A stretch of 64,000 nt of DNA from Balneolaceae bacterium (GTDB lineage: Bacteria; Bacteroidota; Rhodothermia; Balneolales; Balneolaceae): assembly GCA_018401935.1 (NCBI GenBank), contig JAGYJQ010000005.1, forward strand, positions 1 through 64,000. Reading direction: 5' to 3'. The position numbers were made by a program, and so were the translations under genes. A model generated the notes under the pieces. That model was not told the origin of the DNA and did not search any database. It was given only the letters and a program-made list of their open reading frames with translations. Of the stretch, positions 45,445 through 54,804 are shown in pieces (the first letter of the stretch is position 1; every line of letters begins with the position of its first letter).

Positions 45445-45611
45445 TCTGCTCAGTAATGGTATTGAAACTCAGCCGGTTAATGGTCACATACAGTCATTTC
45501 CCTAAGACACCTTAAAATGTACGTTTTCACCGGATCTAAAGGAACGTTTAAAGGATGTTTTTTACTTTATTAGTTTGATGCATAATGTCAACATCTAAAA
45601 AATAATTGGAC

Positions 45612-46319
45612 ATGAAAACGTATCTTTTAGGGTTCTTACTAGCACTTGTTAGTATTGGAGGAATTGGATATTCAACCATTATTTCCAATGATACCTATAC
45701 AAGCTTTTCAGCGGCACAATCAACTTTTTCATTAAACGAATCAAATACTTCTATGACAACACAACCCATACCCGATTCTCTCGAATTAGCTACCTTTGGC
45801 GCTGGTTGCTTTTGGTGCGTAGAGGCTATTTATGAATTGGTAGAAGGCATTCACCATGTAGAATCAGGATATTCTGGTGGTCATGTAGAAAACCCAAGCT
45901 ATAAAGAAGTAACCACAGGACGCACCGGACACGCAGAAGTAGCTCGTATTCATTTTGATCCGAAAGTGATCAGCTATAAGGATTTGTTGCAGGTTCTGTG
46001 GCATACTCACAATCCTACCACATTGAACCGGCAAGGAAATGATGTGGGCACGCAATACCGAAGTGTTATCTACTACCATAACGATGAACAAAAAGCCATT
46101 GCAGAAGCGTCAAAAGAAGCGGTTGATGCGACTGATTTGTGGGACGATCCCATTGTAACTACCATAGAACCATTGACAAACTATTTTGTAGCAGAAAATT
46201 ACCATCAGGACTATTTCGAGAACAATCCTACCGCAGGGTACTGTTCGTTCGTAATTGCTCCTAAAGTTCAAAAATTCAAAAAAGAATTTGCTCACTTGTT
46301 GAAAGAAAACAATTCATAA
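45612..46319 (+). CDS. msrA: Peptide-methionine (S)-S-oxide reductase, exported form
   Basis: MsrA repairs oxidised methionine. The catalytic motif is GCFWC with Cys66, and GRTGHAEVARIHFDP, NPTTLNRQGNDVGTQYRSVIYYH and YFENNPTAGYCSF complete the fold. Unlike cytoplasmic MsrA, it begins with a hydrophobic segment (MKTYLLGFLLALVSIGGIGY) and a Ser/Thr-rich linker, so it is probably periplasmic or membrane-tethered. I prefer ATG 45612 over TTG 45606. It stands alone with no msrB in the window. Confidence 0.93.
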   Translation: MKTYLLGFLLALVSIGGIGYSTIISNDTYTSFSAAQSTFSLNESNTSMTTQPIPDSLELATFGAGCFWCVEAIYELVEGIHHVESGYSGGHVENPSYKEVTTGRTGHAEVARIHFDPKVISYKDLLQVLWHTHNPTTLNRQGNDVGTQYRSVIYYHNDEQKAIAEASKEAVDATDLWDDPIVTTIEPLTNYFVAENYHQDYFENNPTAGYCSFVIAPKVQKFKKEFAHLLKENNS

Positions 46320-46376
46320 TAGGGTCAAGAGACCATATCAATACACATAAACTCATAACTATTCATAATACATACC

Positions 46377-46922
46377 ATGAAAAAAATCATTACATCCTTA
46401 TTTTCAGTATTCGCACTTGCGGTGCTATTTACTTTTAGTTCAACTGCTGCTTTTGCACAGGAACGAGCAGAGGGAGTTCGTATAAGCCCTAATGCAGCGG
46501 TTAGTCAAAATATTGGCGCTACTGTAGTGGAGGTTACCTACGGGCGTCCAGGCCTAAAAGGACGCAGCTTAGAAAGTCTAGCTCCTGCTGGCCAAGTTTG
46601 GAGAACGGGCGCGAACGAATCAGCCGCTATTACTTTTTCTACCGACGTTATGCTTGGTGGCGAAATGGTAGAAGCCGGCACGTATGCCCTTTACACCATT
46701 CCTGGTGACAACTGGACCATTATTCTCAACAAAAAACTAAGTTGGGGAACCTCCTATGATGCAGCCGAAGACCTAATTCGCGTACCAGCGGCTGTTACCA
46801 CGACCGAGGCAGCTCCAATGGAATGGTTCGCTATTTATTTTGATACACTTAGCGAAACCAAAGCCCATTTAAACTTACACTGGGGAACTACCTTAACAGC
46901 TATTCCCATAACGATCGAATAA
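46377..46922 (+). CDS. DUF2911 family exported protein
   Basis: This 181-residue protein has a signal peptide cut near AFAQERA (residue 28). The rest is the DUF2911 domain, with GVRISPNAAVSQNIGATVVEVTYGRPGLKGR and AGQVWRTGANESAAITFS as conserved blocks. The family is frequent in Bacteroidetes-related bacteria and uncharacterised. It is followed by a strong terminator and lies 57 bases after msrA. Confidence 0.9.
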   Translation: MKKIITSLFSVFALAVLFTFSSTAAFAQERAEGVRISPNAAVSQNIGATVVEVTYGRPGLKGRSLESLAPAGQVWRTGANESAAITFSTDVMLGGEMVEAGTYALYTIPGDNWTIILNKKLSWGTSYDAAEDLIRVPAAVTTTEAAPMEWFAIYFDTLSETKAHLNLHWGTTLTAIPITIE

Positions 46923-46972
46923 GCTGCACCCCCTCTGTGACTAGGAGTTAGACTCTCCTTTTTTGTATCTTT

Positions 46973-47000
46973 AAGCAGGCCTACGGGTCTGCTTTTTTTA
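46973..47000 (+). terminator. Terminator after the DUF2911 gene
   Basis: A 9-bp stem AAGCAGGCC/GGTCTGCTT (46973-46981 with 46986-46994) with a TACG tetraloop is followed by T6. One G-T pair. Confidence 0.92.
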
Positions 47001-47018
47001 TGCCTATATCCTTCAAAC

Positions 47019-49508
47019 ATGTCCCATTTAAGTCCACTAAAGTCCCCCATGAACGCTCTCAAACAATCTATTTTCATTTTTTCCGGGAGCATTGGACTGT
47101 TTTTACTCGTGAGTAACACTATGTTATTCGCCCAGTGGGCTCCGAGCCAAGATACTCGCTTCCCTTTTTCTAGTGAGTCCTTAGATCGCATAGACGTCGT
47201 AATTGATCAAGATTCATTGGACATTATTCTGCAGGATGGTAATCAACTAAGTGACTATGAATTCCCCGCTACTTTTATCTACACCTACCGAAATACCGAC
47301 AGTCAGGTAGTACGCATAGATACGGTAGACCAAATAGGCTTTCGACTTCGTGGTAATACCTCCCGTAATTCTGCCAAAAAATCGTTCAAAGTTTCTTTTA
47401 ATACCTACCAAGCCGGACGCCAATACCGGGGTTTGGACAAAATGAATCTCAATGGGGAACACAACGACCCCACGATGATGCGTGCCTTGCTAAGCTGGGA
47501 CTTGTTGCGAAAAGTGGATCTACCCGCTCCATCAGCTAACCCGGTTCAATTGTACATTAACCAGGAGTACAAAGGTCTATACATTAACGTAGAGCATATA
47601 GACGATGAATTCGTGCAGCATCACTTTGGCAGTGATGCGGGAAATCTGTACAAGAATTTATATCCTGCCGACCTGAACTATCGCGGTTCCAATCCCGATG
47701 CGTACAAGTTCAGCCCCAGTTGGACCGACCGACGCACATATGAATTAAAAACCAACACTGAGGAAGATAACTATAGTGATCTTGCCACCTTAATTACTGT
47801 GTTAGAAAATACCCCAGACTCCAACTTACCCGAAGAATTGGAAGCCATTCTCAACGTAGATAATACCCTGCGTTGGATGGCGGTGGATATTGTCACCGGG
47901 AACTGGGACAATTATTGGTATAATAAAAATAATTTCTACCTCTACCGAAATCCCAGCTCCAATCGTTTTGAATTCATTCCCTACGACTACGATAATACTT
48001 TTGGCATTGATTTTATTGGCCCGGATTGGGGACGACGATCATGGGAAAACTGGGGACATCCTACCGAGTCGCGACCACTCACCGATCGCCTCATCGGCGT
48101 TCCAGAGTATCGCCAACGCCTAGATTTTTATCTTCGGGAATTGGTTGAAGGGCCCTTTCAACCCGATAGTTTATTCCCCGAAATCGACCGCTTTGCTTCG
48201 TTAATGCTGCAGCCCGCTCGGGACGATGTATACCGAAGCTATGACTGGGGTTTCTCCCCGGAAAGCTTTCTACTCTCACTGGATCAAGCGCTAGGCGGGC
48301 ATGTAGCCTACGGGTTAAAACCCTACATCCAAACCCGCTTCGAACATACCAAAGCCCAGAATTCAGAAACTCAAATCCTCCCCGTTATCCGTAAAGAGTT
48401 GAGTCAGGTACAGTCATTTAGTAGCGACAGTCTAGCGTTCGAGATAGCGGTGGAATGGATGGACGACGATCCAAAAGAAATAAATTTAGAAGTGAATCTG
48501 GGGAATTATTCGGTGTTTATTCCATTAACTAAAGTCTTACAACGACCTGCTGAACTTTCAGCCACTCAGGAAAAGGTCTCTTTCGCTGATCCTCAATGGG
48601 CCGAGCTATCCCTAAGCATTCCATGGGTCGGGAATGAGCTGCGTTATGCCCTGCATGCTCGCTCTAATGATGGGGGCGTTAAGCGCTTCCCACGTGATAC
48701 GGAAAACTACCGAACCCTTTCTGTACAGCAACCCAGCCAAAAGCTTCTTATAAATGAGCTAATGGCGGACAATGAGACCACTATACAGGATCCGTCTGGT
48801 GCTTTTGAAGACTGGGTGGAGCTGTATAATCCTGGGGCATCGGATGTACAGCTAAGCGGTTATTATCTAACAGACGATTTAAGCAATCCGGGGAAATGGG
48901 CGTTGCCCGATACCCAATTACAAGCAGGCGGATACCTGCTTATTTGGACCGATAATGACGATGAAGAAGGTAGCGTGCATACAAATTTTGCTCTTAGTAA
49001 AAATGGAGAAGAAGTAGGTCTATACTATAAGGACATTTTAGATTGGGTACCGGTAGATACCCTGCGATTCCCCGCTTTAGGTGAGGATCAGAGTTATGGG
49101 CGTTCGGCAGAACAGGGAAATGCCTTTAGCTTTTTGCGCTATCCAACCCCAGGCTCAGTTAACGCCCAGGCGGTGAACAGTGAACTGCAAGACGGCGAAG
49201 CATCTTCAGATACCCCCTCGACACTGGAATTACTCCCCAATTATCCAAATCCCTTTAACCCAAGCACTCAACTCCAATTTCGGCTAACCAAAGCCAGCTG
49301 GGTAAAGCTTAGCATCTACAACGCACAGGGGCAAAAGGTTCGTGAATGGCCCAGTAGGTACTTTGGGCCAGGACTTCACTCGGAAACATTCCATGGAGAA
49401 GATTTAGCCAGTGGCCTATATTTTCTTCGAGCCGCCATTTATGGCCAAGGAGAACAGGGAACAGGTAGCACGGAGCTTCAACACCGCTCCATGCTACTTA
49501 TCCGATGA
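47019..49508 (+). CDS. Secreted CotH-like kinase with lamin-tail and sorting domains
   Basis: This 829-residue exported protein has a signal peptide cut near MLFAQ (residue 39; an internal ATG at 47049 is also possible). The CotH kinase-like domain spans about residues 60-450, with GFRLRGNTSRNSAKKSFKVSF, MNLNGEHNDPTMMRALLSWDLL and FIPYDYDNTFG as its conserved blocks. A lamin-tail domain (LINELMADNETTIQ) and a type IX-like sorting domain (LLPNYPNPFNPST) follow. CotH-type proteins phosphorylate spore-coat proteins in Bacillus; here the target and even activity are unknown. A second, larger CotH gene lies at 59938. Confidence 0.88.
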   Translation: MSHLSPLKSPMNALKQSIFIFSGSIGLFLLVSNTMLFAQWAPSQDTRFPFSSESLDRIDVVIDQDSLDIILQDGNQLSDYEFPATFIYTYRNTDSQVVRIDTVDQIGFRLRGNTSRNSAKKSFKVSFNTYQAGRQYRGLDKMNLNGEHNDPTMMRALLSWDLLRKVDLPAPSANPVQLYINQEYKGLYINVEHIDDEFVQHHFGSDAGNLYKNLYPADLNYRGSNPDAYKFSPSWTDRRTYELKTNTEEDNYSDLATLITVLENTPDSNLPEELEAILNVDNTLRWMAVDIVTGNWDNYWYNKNNFYLYRNPSSNRFEFIPYDYDNTFGIDFIGPDWGRRSWENWGHPTESRPLTDRLIGVPEYRQRLDFYLRELVEGPFQPDSLFPEIDRFASLMLQPARDDVYRSYDWGFSPESFLLSLDQALGGHVAYGLKPYIQTRFEHTKAQNSETQILPVIRKELSQVQSFSSDSLAFEIAVEWMDDDPKEINLEVNLGNYSVFIPLTKVLQRPAELSATQEKVSFADPQWAELSLSIPWVGNELRYALHARSNDGGVKRFPRDTENYRTLSVQQPSQKLLINELMADNETTIQDPSGAFEDWVELYNPGASDVQLSGYYLTDDLSNPGKWALPDTQLQAGGYLLIWTDNDDEEGSVHTNFALSKNGEEVGLYYKDILDWVPVDTLRFPALGEDQSYGRSAEQGNAFSFLRYPTPGSVNAQAVNSELQDGEASSDTPSTLELLPNYPNPFNPSTQLQFRLTKASWVKLSIYNAQGQKVREWPSRYFGPGLHSETFHGEDLASGLYFLRAAIYGQGEQGTGSTELQHRSMLLIR

Positions 49509-49550
49509 GTACAGCATGTAACACATACCGCAACGACGTTAGTTAGCCTC

Positions 49551-49577
49551 TGTTGGTCAGGATTTGTTGGTCAGGAT
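49551..49577. repeat. 13-bp direct repeat
   Basis: TGTTGGTCAGGAT occurs at 49551-49563 and 49565-49577 between the convergent CotH and TonB-receptor genes. A related TGTTAGTTAGCTTC stretch follows. Confidence 0.8.
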
Positions 49578-49612
49578 CTGTTAGTTAGCTTCTCCTTATT
49601 TAGCTCAAAAAA

Positions 49613-52090
49613 TTAAAAGCGAAAACGGGTACTTACCATAAGATTTCGCCCCGCATTAGCTAAGAATCCTGGCTCATCCATACTCCCGTTAAAGTCGACA
49701 TCAACCGGACTCCCTGTAGAATAGTACTGTGCGTCGAGTAGATTATTGAAATCCATTCGAAGGTCGAACCGTGAACCCTTCCAGCTAATTTGCGCGTTTA
49801 GCAAGGTGTAGGCTGGTACCACGAAGCTTGGGTCATTGGTAAGCTCCATAAAAGATTCACTCACATATCGCCCTTCCAAACGAATCCCCCATCGGGTTAA
49901 TGCATCCAGCACCAACGCCTGATTGATGATCCAATTGGGACTAAGAATCGCTTCTCGATCTACATAGCTTTGCCCATCGGGTGTGCTAAAAGCATCTATC
50001 TGACTCTGCATCCAAGCCAGACTCCCTTCCCAACTTAGGCTGCTACTTCTTGAAGGGGATCCTGTAGGCATTAAGGACGAAACCAACAGAGTATTCCATT
50101 CAAGCTCTGCCCCATAACGAGTACTTGAGGCTATATTTTCACGTTTTTGAACACCAAAAGCGAGCAGCTGACCAATGGGAGCAATTTCATCCACAAAATC
50201 CATATAAAATAGATTCCCTGATACGGCCATCTTGCTCCGGTTCCAACGAAGACCGGCTTCTAAGTTGTTTACAAATTCCGGGCCAAAACTAGTGTTTTCC
50301 GCCGATTCAAAGTTCTCCGGGACAAGGCTAAATCCACCAAATATATCTACTTTAGTCGGCTCACGACCCATTCGCCCTAGAGAAGCATAACTACTGAGAG
50401 AGGGAGAATGTACATAAGTTATTCCAACCCGAGGGTTAATGAAGGTCCAATCATAGAGTAAATCACCCTCCGAGGGTCTGCCTATAAAATCATAATCAGG
50501 TTCTACGGTCAAACGCATACTTCGAATTTGCAGGTCGGCTTGAACGTGAAGTTTGTCCGCCTGCCACTGCGCACGACCAAACCAACTGAGCTCATCTTTG
50601 TAGGATTGTTCATTGTAATAGGCCTGCTCAAAATTAGGAGTAATCGATTCTTCGTTTATTCGGTCAAAACGATAGGCATGCACGCCCGTACTAAGACTCC
50701 ACTGCTCCTGCTCATAAAAATAGGTACTCATAAACCCGTAATGATCATTGAATAATGGATAATTAATCTGAGCAAGGCTCCCGCTTCCATCATCATAGGT
50801 ATAAAAGAAATCTCCACCCGCACCCCCATAATACAGCGAGGATTGGAGCGAACTCCTCTGGTCAATAGTCATACTGTGTTGAAACTGCACTATTCGCTGC
50901 CTAAAATCATCTTTATCATTGGGGTCTAACAGGTTGATGCGAGGGTCGGCCTCCATTTGAGATTTAGTGGCAACCAAATAACCAAGACCATTCTTCGAAC
51001 GGGCGTCAAAGGCATTCCATTTGAACAGATGGCGATCACCAATATAGGCCCCAGAAAAGAAAAAGGAGTAGGCGGTGGTAGCGGTGTAATCCCGAAATCC
51101 ATCGGATTGCAAAGAGCTATAACTTCCATAGAGCGACCATCGATCATCGATGAGCCCAGAAGAAACACTCCCCGAAAGCCGGTAGGTATTGAAGGCCCCT
51201 ACACCTACGTTCATTTCACCACCGCGTTCTCTGTCCTGGAGTCGAACCGTTTCAAAGTTCACACTTCCGGCGTAGGAAGCTACCCCATTGGGTGCAATAC
51301 CCACCCCTCGCTGAATTTGTACCGATTCAAAATTAGCTCCCAAGTCCGTAAAATTAGAGAAAAATACACCATGATCTATCATGTCGTTTAGGGGGATTCC
51401 GTTTAAGGTTATGTTGATGCGTTCTTGGGCAATCCCTCTCAGACGCATACCCCCATAATTACCCATTCTGGTGCCAGATTCGCTAAACGAAATCACCGAA
51501 GGACTAAGGCCTTCCAATAAAAAAATAGGCTGCTGTCCGCGATAATTTTGCTCAAGTTGCGTCGGTGATAAGGTTGTTTGACTAACTGGATCGGAGCTTT
51601 TTGCCCGAACACCCTTAATAAGTAAGGCTTCCAGTTCATTATCTGCCTGCAAACGAATGACCCAAAGTTGATCCCCCGCTACTGCTCTAGCCTTCTCCAT
51701 TTCCTGAAGAGCTGTTTCCAATGGAAAGTGTAATGAGGTATAGCCAACATAGCTAAAGTGTAGGTCCAGTTCAGCGTAGCCCTCAGCAAAAGCTTCTGAC
51801 CAAATACCTCGAAATCGCCCGTTGGCATCAGAGCTAAATCCTTGAAGTACTTTTTCAGGTTCTCCTTTTGGACTTATCCAAATATTTGCCCCAATGAGTG
51901 CATCACCCTGGTTTAAATCGAGTATGATTCCGCTTAATTCAACCGCATTTTGCGCCGATCCAGCCGATTTTATTTGTGCCCAAGTAGATATTGGGGCTAG
52001 GATTGTGATGAGTATAATAATAGATCTTCTAAGGCTTCTACTGCGTTTAGATGCCGTATCTATTATTCTTTTTGATAGAATAGAATACAT
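49613..52090 (-). CDS. TonB-dependent outer-membrane receptor, probable thiamin uptake
   Basis: This 825-residue outer-membrane receptor has a signal peptide near residue 39 and a carboxypeptidase-regulatory-like (CarboxypepD_reg) N-terminal domain (VELSGIILDLNQGDALIGANIWI). A plug domain (LEGLSPSVISFSESGTRMGNYG, and RINITLNGIPLNDMIDHGVFFS) and a barrel ending LMVSTRFRF follow. The 5' leader contains a TPP riboswitch, so the gene should be turned down by thiamin pyrophosphate. That makes thiamin, or a precursor, the likely cargo. The cargo is inferred from the switch alone. Confidence 0.93.
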   Translation of the reverse strand: MYSILSKRIIDTASKRSRSLRRSIIILITILAPISTWAQIKSAGSAQNAVELSGIILDLNQGDALIGANIWISPKGEPEKVLQGFSSDANGRFRGIWSEAFAEGYAELDLHFSYVGYTSLHFPLETALQEMEKARAVAGDQLWVIRLQADNELEALLIKGVRAKSSDPVSQTTLSPTQLEQNYRGQQPIFLLEGLSPSVISFSESGTRMGNYGGMRLRGIAQERINITLNGIPLNDMIDHGVFFSNFTDLGANFESVQIQRGVGIAPNGVASYAGSVNFETVRLQDRERGGEMNVGVGAFNTYRLSGSVSSGLIDDRWSLYGSYSSLQSDGFRDYTATTAYSFFFSGAYIGDRHLFKWNAFDARSKNGLGYLVATKSQMEADPRINLLDPNDKDDFRQRIVQFQHSMTIDQRSSLQSSLYYGGAGGDFFYTYDDGSGSLAQINYPLFNDHYGFMSTYFYEQEQWSLSTGVHAYRFDRINEESITPNFEQAYYNEQSYKDELSWFGRAQWQADKLHVQADLQIRSMRLTVEPDYDFIGRPSEGDLLYDWTFINPRVGITYVHSPSLSSYASLGRMGREPTKVDIFGGFSLVPENFESAENTSFGPEFVNNLEAGLRWNRSKMAVSGNLFYMDFVDEIAPIGQLLAFGVQKRENIASSTRYGAELEWNTLLVSSLMPTGSPSRSSSLSWEGSLAWMQSQIDAFSTPDGQSYVDREAILSPNWIINQALVLDALTRWGIRLEGRYVSESFMELTNDPSFVVPAYTLLNAQISWKGSRFDLRMDFNNLLDAQYYSTGSPVDVDFNGSMDEPGFLANAGRNLMVSTRFRF

Positions 52091-52147
52091 GATTCCTCCA
52101 TTAATTGTTGATTAAGGAGGAGGTTAACAAGTCAAGATGTGAACAGG

Positions 52148-52270
52148 TTTTCCTCCGCCGGTATGATCCGGTTCAGGTTCAAGGGTATGATCTCAGTCCA
52201 ATTTTGTAAGCCCGCGTAATGCCATTTAACATGGTGTAACTGAACTCACTCGGTTGGACACCCCTAACCG
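52148..52270 (-). promoter_or_regulatory. TPP riboswitch (THI element)
   Basis: Reading leftward, the leader has GGTTAGGGGTGTCC, then CTGAGATCATACCC, TTGAACCTGAACCGGATCAT and ACCGGCGGAGGAA in order. These are the conserved blocks of the thiamin pyrophosphate riboswitch, including the CUGAGA and ACCGG core. It lies about 60 bases before the TonB-receptor ATG. The final GGAGGAA is near but not at the start codon, and an AACCTCCTCC stretch just downstream could pair with the switch as its expression platform. Confidence 0.95.
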
Positions 52271-52364
52271 CGCCTAAAAATACAGTCTTTTATTAACCAG
52301 TAGCAAGTAGAATGTTTTTTAGATGAGTATTGTTGTATTTTTGTAATTCGCCAACAGTTCATTT

Positions 52365-53699
52365 ATGCTTTTTTATATGTCTAATAGTTATATGTTCCAT
52401 AAACCGTATTCCTTTTTTTTGGTAATTCTACTAAGTAGCCTGACTTGGTTGCAGTGCAGTCCCAGTGACTCATCTAGTAGGTCGGGGAGCACTTCGGGCT
52501 CTAATACTTTTAGTCCTGAGATTAGCGCTAGCGATATTTATTCGCACATTGAGTTTTTAGCCTCGGATTCTTTGCAAGGACGTGAGTCAGGCACTGAATT
52601 CGAAGCGTTGGCCTCGAACTACATCATCCAGAAATTTGAGGAGTTTGGAGTGCAACCTAAGGGTGATGATGGTACTTTTTTGCAGGCCTTCACGATCAAT
52701 ACCGCACGCTTAACCAATCCTCACGCCACCGATGATGCCGAAGGGGAACGTAGAGTGGCCAATAACGTGGTGGGTTGGATTCCAGGCCGTTCAACCACGA
52801 ATGAGTATGTCATTATTGGGGCCCATTATGATCATTTGGGCTATGGCTCTTTTGGATCGCTGTACCGAGGAGATACCCCACGTATACACAATGGCGCGGA
52901 CGATAATGCCTCGGGTACTGCGGGTTTATTAGAACTGGCTCATTATTTTTCCGAACATCCACCGGTGGATAATATCCTCCTTTTGGCTTTTTCCGGAGAA
53001 GAAATGGGACTCCTAGGCTCAGCTCATTTTGTTGAAGAACCAACCGTTGATTTATCTCAAGCCAAAGCCATGATTAATTTGGATATGATTGGGCGAATGA
53101 GCGAGAAAAACCTACTTATATTCGGAGTTGGTACCACTCCTAAATGGTCAGAATTAGCTATGGCCGTTAATGAAGATTCCCTGAGTTTAAACCTGGTTAA
53201 AGATGGTACGGGAGCCAGTGATCATACTAGTTTCTATTACAAAAATATTCCCGTACTCCACTATTTTACCGATACCCATTCAGATTATCATCGCCCTTCT
53301 GATGATCTTGCGTACATCGAAGTGGAAGGGCAGGAATTGGTCGTAAACCATGTGGCAAGAATGGTCGATACCCTTGGATCGGTTTCCAAAGATGAGCTCC
53401 CTTTTGTTGAAGCCCCAGGAGAACAGCGCCAAAGCATGACCTTAAACGGTCCTACTTTAGGTGTTTTACCTGATTATGGGTTTGAAGGAGTGGGAATGCG
53501 GATTACCGGAACTAATCCTGGGCAACCAGCCCAAAATGCTGGGCTGAAAAGTGGGGACATTATCGTTGCCTTAGGCGATACTCCTCTCGAAGATATTTAT
53601 GGCTATATGGGTGCCTTAAACACCCTAGAAGTTGGCCAAAAAACCACCATCACCATTATTCGGGATGGAGTGGAACAAACCCTAGACCTTCAACTCTAA
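52365..53699 (+). CDS. M28-family metallopeptidase with PDZ domain, probable lipoprotein
   Basis: This 444-residue two-zinc aminopeptidase/carboxypeptidase-type enzyme is exported and probably lipid-anchored (lipobox WLQC, Cys near residue 31, if translation starts at the first, fifth or tenth codon ATG). A protease-associated-free M28 core follows with zinc ligands in GAHYDHLG, HNGADDNASG, FSGEEMGLLGS, NLDMIG and THSDYHRPSDD. A PDZ domain ends the protein (GVGMRITGTNPGQPAQNAGLKSGDIIVALGDTPL). It would act with the S8 and S9 peptidases in periplasmic peptide breakdown. fmdB-like follows 19 bases later. Confidence 0.92.
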   Translation: MLFYMSNSYMFHKPYSFFLVILLSSLTWLQCSPSDSSSRSGSTSGSNTFSPEISASDIYSHIEFLASDSLQGRESGTEFEALASNYIIQKFEEFGVQPKGDDGTFLQAFTINTARLTNPHATDDAEGERRVANNVVGWIPGRSTTNEYVIIGAHYDHLGYGSFGSLYRGDTPRIHNGADDNASGTAGLLELAHYFSEHPPVDNILLLAFSGEEMGLLGSAHFVEEPTVDLSQAKAMINLDMIGRMSEKNLLIFGVGTTPKWSELAMAVNEDSLSLNLVKDGTGASDHTSFYYKNIPVLHYFTDTHSDYHRPSDDLAYIEVEGQELVVNHVARMVDTLGSVSKDELPFVEAPGEQRQSMTLNGPTLGVLPDYGFEGVGMRITGTNPGQPAQNAGLKSGDIIVALGDTPLEDIYGYMGALNTLEVGQKTTITIIRDGVEQTLDLQL

Positions 53700-53718
53700 T
53701 TCTACTTGTTTACGCATT

Positions 53719-53961
53719 ATGCCTACCTATACTTATAAACGGGAAGATGGAACTACTTTCGACTTTCAACAAAAAATTAGTGCTGACGCCTTAACCTCCT
53801 GCCCTACCACCGGACAAGCTGTTAAACGGGTAATAACAGGTGGTGGTGGAGTTGTGTACAAAGGCGATGGCTGGTATGTAACCGATTACAAGAATAAAGG
53901 CGTCGCAACGTCTGGTGAATCATCCACTGCTGATACTAACGCCAAATCTAGCTCAGATTAA
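53719..53961 (+). CDS. FmdB-family-like small protein lacking the zinc cysteines
   Basis: This 80-residue protein matches the FmdB/CxxC_CxxC_SSSS shape: MPTYTY at the start, then ISADALTSCPTTGQAVKRVITGGGG and YKGDGWYVTDYKNKG. In the family two CxxC pairs hold zinc. Here the first pair is YKREDGT and the second is SCPTTG, so one Cys remains and zinc binding is improbable. The Ser-rich tail (SSTADTNAKSSSD) is typical. It follows the M28 peptidase and precedes gbsR with modest gaps. Function is unknown. Confidence 0.8.
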   Translation: MPTYTYKREDGTTFDFQQKISADALTSCPTTGQAVKRVITGGGGVVYKGDGWYVTDYKNKGVATSGESSTADTNAKSSSD

Positions 53962-54010
53962 TGAATCCGTTGGCGTATGCATTAACCCGAGGGAATAGGT
54001 CTTAGCAGGT

Positions 54011-54610
54011 ATGGCAAAGCATTCTACTTCTTATCTGGCCGCACGTGATGAGTTTGTTCAGCTTTGGGGAGACATGGCGTCTTCCTGGGGGATCAATAAA
54101 ACGATGTCACAGATTCACGCATTGTTGTACGCCGAAAGTGAGGCGCTTCATACCGATGAAATCATGTCTATTCTGGGTATTAGCCGGGGCAATGCCAACA
54201 TGAATTTACGAAGATTGTTGGATTGGGAACTCATTCATAAAGTGCAGTTCAAGGGTGATCGTAAGGATTATTTTTCAGCAGAAACTGATGTTTGGAAGAT
54301 TGTTAACACCATCATTCGCGAGCGCCAACAGCGAGAAATTGCGCCGATACGAGCTCGACTGGAAGAATGCGTTTCCTTATTGGAAGGAGATACAAAGCAG
54401 AGCGATGGATTAGATCCTGCAAGTCAAGAATTTAAGGAGCGTATTCAGAATTATAATGACTTTTTGGTCATGTTTGAACGGTTTACCGATGCCTTGCTTC
54501 CATTTATTACCAAGAAAAACTTAAACCTACTAAAACAATTGGTTCGCTTTGTGGAGGCAAAAGAACGCCTTAGCGAACTGCTTTCCCCCTCCTCTGAAGA
54601 AAAAAAGTAA
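54011..54610 (+). CDS. GbsR/MarR-family transcriptional regulator
   Basis: This 199-residue regulator of the GbsR family has a winged HTH (LLYAESEALHTDEIMSILGISRGNANMNLRRLLDWELIHKVQFKGDRK, about residues 40-87) followed by a long helical C-terminal half. Founding members sense choline/glycine-betaine in osmoprotection, which would suit a halophile, but the target here is unknown. Stand-alone gene with a tandem repeat just downstream. Confidence 0.88.
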   Translation: MAKHSTSYLAARDEFVQLWGDMASSWGINKTMSQIHALLYAESEALHTDEIMSILGISRGNANMNLRRLLDWELIHKVQFKGDRKDYFSAETDVWKIVNTIIRERQQREIAPIRARLEECVSLLEGDTKQSDGLDPASQEFKERIQNYNDFLVMFERFTDALLPFITKKNLNLLKQLVRFVEAKERLSELLSPSSEEKK

Positions 54611-54689
54611 GGCTTTCCTTTTTGAGGTCTCTTGTAAGTGCGAGGCTTAGAAGCGCAGGAAGCCTGGCTGCGAACTAGGCATGGGCGAA

Positions 54690-54739
54690 TGAGGTTTAAG
54701 TGAGGCCTAGGTTTAGGTGAGGTTTAGGTGAGGCCTAGG
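54690..54739. repeat. 11-bp tandem repeats, 4 copies
   Basis: Units TGAGGTTTAAG, TGAGGCCTAGG, (TTTAGG), TGAGGTTTAGG and TGAGGCCTAGG span 54690-54739 between gbsR and yraN, giving a 28-bp super-repeat. Confidence 0.88.
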
Positions 54740-54804
54740 AATGGAAATACTCCTAGTGAATATATACTCAGGATTGAACTAAGTAAGGGGTTGGATACGG
54801 GTTA

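Noticed and set aside
50957-51391. 144-codon frame opposite the TonB receptor
   Set aside because: Shadow of the receptor plug region; no independent support.
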